This document shows positions 9,101 to 14,051 of a stretch of 14,051 nt of DNA, one piece after another. The DNA lies in the NCBI GenBank assembly GCA_009602725.1, contig WELB01000202.1, positions 165,553-179,603 on the forward strand. Reading direction: 5' to 3'. The translations under genes and the position numbers were made by a program. The stretch comes from Spirogloea muscicola (lineage: Eukaryota > Streptophyta > Zygnematophyceae > Spirogloeales > Spirogloeaceae). Numbering within the stretch: position 1 is the first letter of the stretch; each line of letters begins with the position of its first letter. The notes below the pieces were generated by a model that saw only the letters and a list, made by a program, of their open reading frames with translations, was not told the origin of the DNA and did not search any database.

Positions 9101-9539
9101 GCAGGGTCAGAGCGCACCTCTGCTGTCATGTCCACTTGAGGATCATCGGGGGGCTGAAGCACAAGCCTGCCCACAAATGGTGCAGTGTCGGCGAAGTACA
9201 TCTCCAGCAGCCGATGCCTGACCAGCTTGCTGAATTGCACGTCATACGCCGACTCCAACATCCTGGCCGTTTGCTACGAGCTCAAGCGTCAGCAAGTTCC
9301 TGCAGCTCAGCCAGACGTGCATGCTGTCGTCTCTGCAGCCGCTTTTCTCAGCGCGATATGAGGCAATATTGGAGCTGCCGAGTAAAGGCCTTGCTCTTGG
9401 ATGGCGTTGACACTGTAAGCAGGCTATCGAGTTGGACGTACCGCGTCCGCATGTACAGGTTCCGGTCGAAGAGTGGGGGAACGAGGACGACTTTTGGCGG
9501 CGGCTCCTTGCCCTGGAGCGTCGACAGAAGGACGCCCAT
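6180..9539 (-). CDS. OM47-like beta-barrel protein of the mitochondrial outer membrane (plant At3g27930 family), at least 12 exons
   Basis: The plant family is a VDAC-like outer-membrane barrel. Exons on the minus strand are 9539-9442, 9262-9118, 8842-8769, 8578-8522, 8308-8225, 8099-8002, 7761-7738, 7587-7466, 7155-7114, 6994-6815, 6692-6611 and 6376-6180. All junctions are GT-AG, every phase agrees, and the sum is 1203 bases (400 residues). Remembered family landmarks occur in order: LFDRNLYMRTRMLESAYD, LQPPDDPQVDMTAE, DATFRWQR, LGLGSFAILPLL, AVGLRYGTSQVSIGGS, HWSFAISYG, LVASYFHHLIVQRQ, VVGITNYLDVGLE, VQLAASWQANKGTLVK, LALKSWWQPSFTLALA, ENFGEVSYERADPSYRM and, at the end, HELRPPRNVL. Strands alternate as in a barrel. 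A short exon of a multiple of three may be missing between 8002 and 7761: a WAML-containing frame starting at 7965 has an acceptor but no donor in phase. The start at 9539 follows GCTGCC; no in-frame stop was seen just upstream. Confidence 0.8.
7738..7761 (-). other. 24-base microexon of the OM47-like gene
   Basis: Between a TGTGACAG acceptor and a GTATGA donor lie 24 bases that, in the frame set by both neighbours, encode GAQFHPI flanked by split codons. The family has a GVQYEP-like strand at this position, just before the HWSFAISYG block. Both edges are phase 1, so the exon could also be skipped without changing frame. Confidence 0.6.
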
Positions 9540-10210
9540 GGCAGCCGCTTCAGGGGCGCCGCCGCCAGCGAGAGTGCTGAGGAGCGGCGAGCACGGCGGC
9601 GGCTGCCCCTCGGCGGCGGGGCAGCCCGGCCAGGCCGCCGCGGCGGCGGCAGCTCCACTTGGGTCGCGCCCTTGCAGCAGCCTCTGGCTTGCGCAGCGGG
9701 GTTGCTCTTCCTCCCCTCAGCTCATCTGACTTCCTACTGCTGACACGGGGGTATTGAGGGCGCCCTGTCTGCCTAGCCTTTGGCTCCGTCATGAACACCT
9801 GTATGCATCTGGCTGGCATTTCACAGCCGATTCTTTCATATCAGCAGCCGCTTTCTTTTACTTGGGCGCAGCGGCTCAATCCCAGTCGATCGACGTCAGG
9901 GGTGATACTCGACGTCAAAGCCCGTCGACTGTCCGTTGCGACCTTCTACTGTAGATGGTCAGCTGCGTTGCTCATGAACGTCGGTCGCTTGGTGGTATTC
10001 CGGCGTCAACACTGCTTGCTAGCAGACGGGCTCGTTCTCCCGGCCCTGGCCCCCAGCACCGCCGCGCGCGGGCCAGCAGGCGGCTGCCCCTGCCGCGCGT
10101 CGCCATCGCCCGCCGCACCTCCCGAGGGCCTCGGCGCCTCGTCACACCCGCCTCCGCTGGCTTCCCCGGCATAGCGCCCCTTGCACCGTCGGCACGCCGC
10201 AGCCGCAGCC
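9540..10210. promoter_or_regulatory. Divergent promoter region between OM47-like and NDUFA13 genes
   Basis: The two start codons face away from each other across 671 bases, so both promoters must lie here unless a leader intron extends one of them. The flanks next to each start are GC-rich, and the centre is more balanced. It contains the 65-base repeat at 9792-9856. Repeated CGACGTC-like words occur between about 9889 and 9915, a palindromic core reminiscent of bZIP sites, though this is motif resemblance only. No coding exon was recognised. Confidence 0.55.
9792..9856 (+). repeat. 65-base shared upstream element, copy 1
   Basis: The reverse complement of this stretch occurs at 13427-13489 with two substitutions and an inserted base or two. 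Key words are TGTATGCATCTGGCTGGCAT, TCACAGCCGATTCTT and CAGCAGCCGCTTTC. It contains a GGCTG-N8-CAGCC inverted repeat at 9811-9828. It lies about 355 bases upstream of the NDUFA13 start, in the same orientation relative to the gene as copy 2 is to the NDUFAF4-like gene. Confidence 0.85.
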
Positions 10211-11338
10211 ATGACAGAGGCGGCGATCCGCGCCCGCAAGGGCATGAAGACGGTGAAGGAGATGCCGCTGCTGCAGGACGGCCCGCCGCCTGGCGGCTTT
10301 CCCGGTAGGGCCTCACTCCCCGACCCCCAGACTTGGCTGTGCACTTTCTCCTAGCCTGCTGAGTGTCCTGGCGGGCAGCTGCCACCTCTTGGTACTGGGG
10401 GCTGCTCGCCCTTGCCCAGGTTGGGACGTGCCTGACGGCCGCCATCCCTCTGTGCCCTGCCACAGCTGTGCGCTATGCTCGGAACATCCCCAACACAGGG
10501 CCCAGCGGCACTGCGCTCGTCATTGGCGCGACCTTGTTGATCTCATGGGGCTTTTACCGCGTCGGGCAAGGCAACATCTATCGAAGGTGCGCGCTCGTCA
10601 CAATGGCTTGGCAGTATTTCCACGGTTGTCAGAGGCAATGTGTGCTTGATCTTCCAAAGGCAGCTACTTTTACAGGTGCCACACGCCTTGACGAGATAAT
10701 TTGTGCTGTGATTGCGGACTCCAATCGTTTTTAACCTTGAAGCCCGGAGAAGCTCCAAACAGGTTAGGCGGGGGGAGCTCACAGAGTTTGCATCGAGCCT
10801 CACTTTGACAAACTAGTATTTGGTATTTCCAGGGGTTTGAATAAGGAGAAAATGGACGCAAGGAAAGCAATACTGCCAGTGATTCAAGCTGAGGAAGATG
10901 CTAGGTGCACAGCCACTCTACCCACAGGCACCTCTGCACTATGCGTTGACCATGACCATGGCTAGGGCATCAGAATGGCTGACAAGACCATCGTCTTGAA
11001 GGACAGCTTGATTGTCGTCGCTTGATGCTCTCATTAAGCATACTGCCAAGCCAACAATCTAACGTCCACCTATTCCGCAGATTGTCCCTTGCAATCTCAT
11101 TGGTCCATGTCAACTTCAAATAGGACACAGCAAGCTGTATCTTTGAAACGCTTCCTGCTTTATGCACCCTGACAATCTGAAGAGGCCCTGCTGCAGGTAT
11201 CTGAAAGAGCGGCAGCACTTTCTGGATGAGGAGACCAAAATAATGAGCAAAGTTCCTGGCTGGAAGGCAGGGGAGAGTGTGTATAGCTCAGGTAGATGGA
11301 TGCCGCCATCCACTGGAAGAATTACACAATTATATTAA
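10211..11338 (+). CDS. NDUFA13: NDUFA13 / GRIM-19 (B16.6) subunit of mitochondrial complex I
   Basis: This single-span inner-membrane accessory subunit of complex I sits near the junction of the matrix and membrane arms. Exons are 10211-10304, 10466-10586, 10833-10904 and 11197-11338; all introns are GT-AG (161, 246 and 292 bases), phases 1, 2 and 2, giving 142 residues, the family's normal length. Exon 1 encodes [20 protein letters not shown] and [11 protein letters not shown]. Exon 2 gives [16 protein letters not shown], then the membrane segment ([14 protein letters not shown]) and [10 protein letters not shown]. Exon 3 gives [16 protein letters not shown]. Exon 4 gives [19 protein letters not shown] and ends ITQLY. 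All of these match the family closely. The gene is complete with no breaks. It faces away from the OM47-like gene and converges on the NDUFAF4-like gene. Confidence 0.97.
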
Positions 11339-12126
11339 GCTTCAAGGCAGGTTTTCTTTAAGGCCATCGCCACTTCCGTACAACTGATAATCAGAGTGTG
11401 GCACTCAATTCACCATACACTCGACAGCCAGTGAGGGTGCATCTTTGCCAACACAACTCGTGGAGAGAGATAAAAGAAAGCCTGACATTGTGTCACATGT
11501 ATCCTCCTTGTACTTGGCCTCTATGGTCTGCTAGAGTAAGTAGCGTCAACCAGCCTCACCATCTTCATCAGGCGCTAGCTTCATCATTGGCAGTAACAAG
11601 GCATGACTCCAGGCTGCTGCAGCTACATTGTTAGAAGTCAAGAGGTTTGTAAGCACTTCAAATGATCACCTCCCACCAGCATACGTGCTCCCCGAGATAT
11701 TTATGCCATTCTTGACTAGCCTTTCCTGATACCCTCTTCTTTGTGGTCAGCTTTTTGCTGCTCCTGGCAGCTTATCTTTCCAGCAATCTTGACATGGCCT
11801 CCTGATGACGTGCAAGTGAGCTTGTGCCGGATACTACATGGTGGTGGCACTGGCACACACGCACGGCAGTGTCACCCACAGGCAGCCTGTTAGCCGGTTC
11901 ATTGTGGGTAGTCAGCATGGGCAGGGCGGCCACTTGAGGTGGTGGTCATGATGAGCCTTGAGCAGTACAAAACCTTCAGCTGCCTGTTGCATTTGCCCAC
12001 TCTCCTCGAATGTCCAGTCTATACATGAACAGCCTACACATTGACCAGGTCCAGCTCAACGGAGTTGCTAGTATTGCGGCAGAGGGGGGGCTGCAGTCAC
12101 CTCTTGGTGAAATAATGTATTGTAGT
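11339..12126. other. Convergent spacer between NDUFA13 and NDUFAF4-like genes
   Basis: The 788 bases separate two stop codons that face each other and should contain both 3' UTRs. A TGTAA word, the polyadenylation signal reported for several green algae, occurs near 11648 on the plus strand, about 310 bases after the NDUFA13 stop. Composition is balanced. No exon-like conserved protein segment, repeat or RNA gene was recognised. Confidence 0.5.
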
Positions 12127-13109
12127 CTAGCTGGCTGGAGGAGCCCAATTGGTGTCTCTCCGATCAAGCATCTCATCAGAAGGATGGGAGACATACTGCA
12201 CCACGAGCTTTAGCAAAGCTTCATCAACTTCATACTTGTTCGCCAGTTGTGCTACTTTCGAGGGCTCCAAGGCATACTCCCTGAGCAGCTCACGAAGCTG
12301 GATTGCATTGACTTTGCCATGCTCCACTTGCGCGTCATCTTGCAGGCCTGTTAAAGGGCCAGTATGTCTGTCCAGGGGTAATTGTCTTGGTCTCTGAATT
12401 GTACAGTCAGAGACAAACTGATAGTCAGAGGTACATTCACATCCATCCCCAGTGCCCCTGCTATGCTGTCTCCTCTGTTCTGCATTTACAGACCAGTCTC
12501 TATATATTAGGTACGGATACTCACAGCAAGCTGCACCATCGTTCTTTTAGAGAGCAGCGCAAAGTGATAAGTTTGTAGCTTACTGCCTCTCCCTTAATAG
12601 CTGGATCACCAGGTCGGGTCTGGATTGTGCCAGCAATCTGCTGCGTGAGAGTCTGGTAATTAGCAGTAGACCTGTCCCACTCGCTGATGTCCTGCCCGGG
12701 CTCGATGATAGGTCCTGCAGCTCGGCAAGGAGAAGAACGTCCTGAATACTAGACGTCTACTATACGCGTACATAGGTCTTGAAAGGATCACAGCTCGAAC
12801 AGGTTCTGCAACAACTACTGGATTCCCACGAGGTGCACAAGCTGTTGTGAGTCAATTTAGCTGGCGCTACCTTGGCCATCCCAAAGTAATACTGTTTGAG
12901 AAAAAAAATGCGAGGATCGAAGGTGCAGTCTCACTGGGTTCCGGAGGGGCCGGTCGAGCGGGCACGTCTGCTGCAGATCCCGGCCTGGGCGCAGGAGGTG
13001 CCGCAGGCTCCCCAAAGTTGGTCTCCAGGACGGTCTTGCGCTGCGCCTTGGAAGCCTGCAGCTGCTGCGACACAGCTCTGCTGCCTACCCTGCTAGCCTG
13101 CTGGCCCAT
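12127..13109 (-). CDS. Probable NDUFAF4-like complex I assembly factor, 3 exons
   Basis: Proposed exons on the minus strand are 13109-12935, 12714-12610 and 12347-12127; GT-AG junctions with agreeing phases give 166 residues, near the length of human NDUFAF4 (about 175). Exon 1 starts MGQQASRVGSRAVSQQLQ and ends in a Pro/Ala-rich linker. Exon 2 encodes PIIEPGQDISEWDRSTANYQ and TLTQQIAGTIQTRPG. Exon 3 encodes VEHGKVNAIQLRELLREY and VAQLANKYEVDEALLKLVVQ, then YVSHPSDE. The end (a GK-hydrophobic start, a helix, an A.KY.VD helix, then a YV..P-type tail) follows the C-terminal pattern of NDUFAF4/UPF0240 proteins. Known members are matrix-side factors for early complex I assembly. Similarity elsewhere is weak, so the family call is tentative. 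A stronger donor (GTAAGC) at 12583 would leave exon 2 out of phase with exon 3, hence the choice of the donor at 12609. Confidence 0.6.
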
Positions 13110-13370
13110 CCTTGGCGACGCAAGTCAGTGACGGGCCATGACTTGCTGGCAGATGCGCCGTGGCAGCAGTGCCAGCGTCGCGTCAGGCTCGATGAGCGAG
13201 CACGTTTGCGGCTGGCGCTGGATGGGCGGCGGCCCCGCCGGCTAGGCGGAGCAGCGCCTTGGGCAAGCCGTGCGCTCGATGCGCTGTTCCACTCAAGGGG
13301 GCGGAGCTGATCGCCAGAGCGCAACCTCGGCAGAACGAGCGGGAGAGGAAGCGCAGAGACTGGGGGCGGG

Positions 13371-13394
13371 GGCTGTGAAAAGCCAGCCAGAAAG
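13371..13394 (+). repeat. Partial copy of the shared element (GGCTGTGAAAAGCCAGCC core)
   Basis: Bases 13371-13388 differ by one base from the matching part of copy 2 (13454-13471), and the run continues with AGAAAG. It forms a GGCTG-N8-CAGCC inverted repeat. A further related word, GAAATGCCAGCCAGAAGAAC, occurs at 7356-7375 inside an intron of the OM47-like gene. Confidence 0.7.
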
Positions 13395-13426
13395 AACGGA
13401 CTTCAGGGCCGAAGGGCCGAAAGAGA

Positions 13427-13489
13427 GAAAGCGGCTGCTGGTATGGAAGAATCGGCTGTGAAATGCCAGCCAGATGCATACAGTGTTCA
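13427..13489 (-). repeat. 65-base shared upstream element, copy 2
   Basis: On the minus strand this matches 9792-9856 almost base for base, from TGTATGCATCTGGCTGGCAT through CCAGCAGCCGCTTTC. It lies about 320 bases upstream of the NDUFAF4-like start. Sequence beyond both ends is unrelated to that around copy 1, so the copies have sharp limits. Confidence 0.85.
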
Positions 13490-13515
13490 AAGGCAGGAAA
13501 GCTACATGCTTTTTC

Positions 13516-13534
13516 GGGCTGGCTGTTCCAGCCC
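13516..13534. repeat. Perfect short hairpin GGGCTGG-CTGTT-CCAGCCC
   Basis: Seven-base perfect stem with a five-base loop. The stem repeats the GGCTGG/CCAGCC word of the neighbouring shared elements. No T tract follows immediately and there is no gene end nearby, so a terminator role is not suggested. Confidence 0.7.
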
Positions 13535-13799
13535 TATCCTCAATGGGCGAGCTCTTTCTTCTTTCTTCTTCTTTCTTCGACAACCTCCACACCGCGCCGC
13601 AAGTGGCTACCACGCACGGCTGCTCAGCGGCAGGGACCCGGGGAAGCCCGGCGGGGCGTCGGCCTGGCGTCGGTCGCCTCCGCGCCACGCGGCAGCCTGG
13701 GCGCGGATCCGGGCCCGGCCGGCTTGGGCCCGCTGGCCCCCCGTCGTTGCACCGGCTGTGGCCCGACCAGTGTGTCGGCTCGCTTCTTTGGCCTCCCTT

Positions 13800-14051
13800 T
13801 TCCTTTTTCATCCGCGGGAAGACGAGTTCTTCCCGTTGGCCATCGACACACATGGGGCGCTGGGCGCTCGGTGGCTCGAGCTGCTCACCCAGCTCGCCCG
13901 CCACACCATCGCCCGGCGCTTCCATGGGGAGCCGGTTGACTTCCCTGCAGCCGGGTCGCTGGCGCAAGTGTATCGAATGCGCCTGGCCGTCTCGCTGCAG
14001 AGGTCCATGGCCCGGGCGCTGCACCTTCGTGCCGGCAGAGCCCTCGCTGCT
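13800..14051 (+). mobile_element. Fragment resembling the C-terminal region of a non-LTR reverse transcriptase, cut by the window end
   Basis: From about 13815 the plus strand encodes DEFFPLAIDTHGALGARWLE, LLTQLARHTIARRF, then SLAQVYRMRLAVSLQRSMAR and ALHLR, running off the window without a stop. The pattern F-x-P-h-A-h-[DE]-T-x-G, followed by a helix and then a second block of the type L....vaLqR.na., is familiar from the C-terminal part of LINE-type reverse transcriptase proteins common in algal genomes. No catalytic palm motif is visible in the window. Whether the sequence is an intact element, a remnant or an unrelated protein cannot be told from this edge. No start or element boundary was identified. 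Confidence 0.42.

Larger units (their letters stand above)
13110..13740. promoter_or_regulatory. Upstream region of the NDUFAF4-like gene, hairpin- and repeat-bearing
   Basis: The first 300 bases right of the start codon are GC-rich and coding-like in several frames but match nothing recognised; they probably contain promoter and 5' UTR. The shared 65-base element copy 2 lies at 13427-13489, with a related half-element at 13371-13394 and a perfect 7-base-stem hairpin at 13516-13534. A CTT/TTC tract follows at about 13553-13580. Confidence 0.5.

Noticed and set aside
9085-9729. 214-codon plus-strand open frame
   Set aside because: It is the antisense shadow of OM47-like exons 1 and 2, whose minus-strand reading has family landmarks and matching splice sites.
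12584-12609. Longer exon 2 for the NDUFAF4-like gene using the GTAAGC donor at 12583
   Set aside because: It ends in phase 0, whereas the conserved frame of exon 3 needs phase 1 at its strong acceptor; using it would require an unlikely acceptor inside exon 3.
13293-14024. 243-codon minus-strand open frame
   Set aside because: It spans the upstream repeats and the antisense of the reverse-transcriptase-like segment. Composition is low-complexity and no family pattern is visible.
1-14051. Bacterial operon, CRISPR array, prophage, tRNA or rRNA genes
   Set aside because: No spaced direct repeats, cloverleaf-like sequences or ribosomal motifs were seen, and the gene structure is clearly spliced eukaryotic.

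Overview
The window reads as nuclear DNA of a green-lineage eukaryote, most likely a unicellular green alga. Genes are split by many GT-AG introns of roughly 60-300 bases. First exons are very GC-rich with GC-ending codons, while introns and spacers are closer to balanced. The protein families also fit: a GEX1/KAR5 gamete nuclear-fusion protein, plant-like complex I subunits, and a relative of the plant mitochondrial outer-membrane protein OM47. None of the real genes is one long reading frame. Each had to be assembled from short exons whose phases agree, and the longest open frames here are antisense or intron read-through artefacts. No tRNA, rRNA, CRISPR array or bacterial-type operon was seen.

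Layout. (1) Positions 1-2565, plus strand: 3' part of a GEX1/KAR5-family gene, seven exons visible, 5' end outside the window. (2) Positions 2566-3806: unresolved. It holds a GC-rich, exon-like island on the minus strand (about 2963-3067) and two phase-compatible, exon-like blocks on the plus strand (3472-3779). (3) Positions 3807-4715, minus: complete NDUFS6-type zinc-ribbon subunit of respiratory complex I, three exons. A single N in exon 1 sits exactly where the frame breaks. (4) Positions 4716-6179: spacer rich in pyrimidine tracts and short repeats. (5) Positions 6180-9539, minus: OM47-like beta-barrel gene, at least 12 exons, including one of 24 bases. (6) Positions 9540-10210: divergent promoter region containing a 65-base element that recurs near 13.4 kb. 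(7) Positions 10211-11338, plus: complete NDUFA13/GRIM-19 subunit of complex I, four exons, 142 residues. (8) Positions 11339-12126: convergent spacer. (9) Positions 12127-13109, minus: three-exon gene of 166 residues resembling the complex I assembly factor NDUFAF4. (10) Positions 13110-14051: upstream region with the second copy of the repeat and several GGCTG/CAGCC hairpins, then the edge of a reverse-transcriptase-like C-terminal region running off the window.

The most striking points are contextual. Four successive recognisable genes from 3.8 to 13.1 kb all encode mitochondrial proteins, and two or three of them belong to complex I or its assembly. The upstream regions of NDUFA13 and the NDUFAF4-like gene share a nearly identical element in the same orientation relative to the gene, and its 13-base core recurs just upstream of NDUFS6. 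This could be a physically clustered, co-regulated nuclear set of complex I genes. The family assignments come from remembered family sequence and motif matching, not from a database search.
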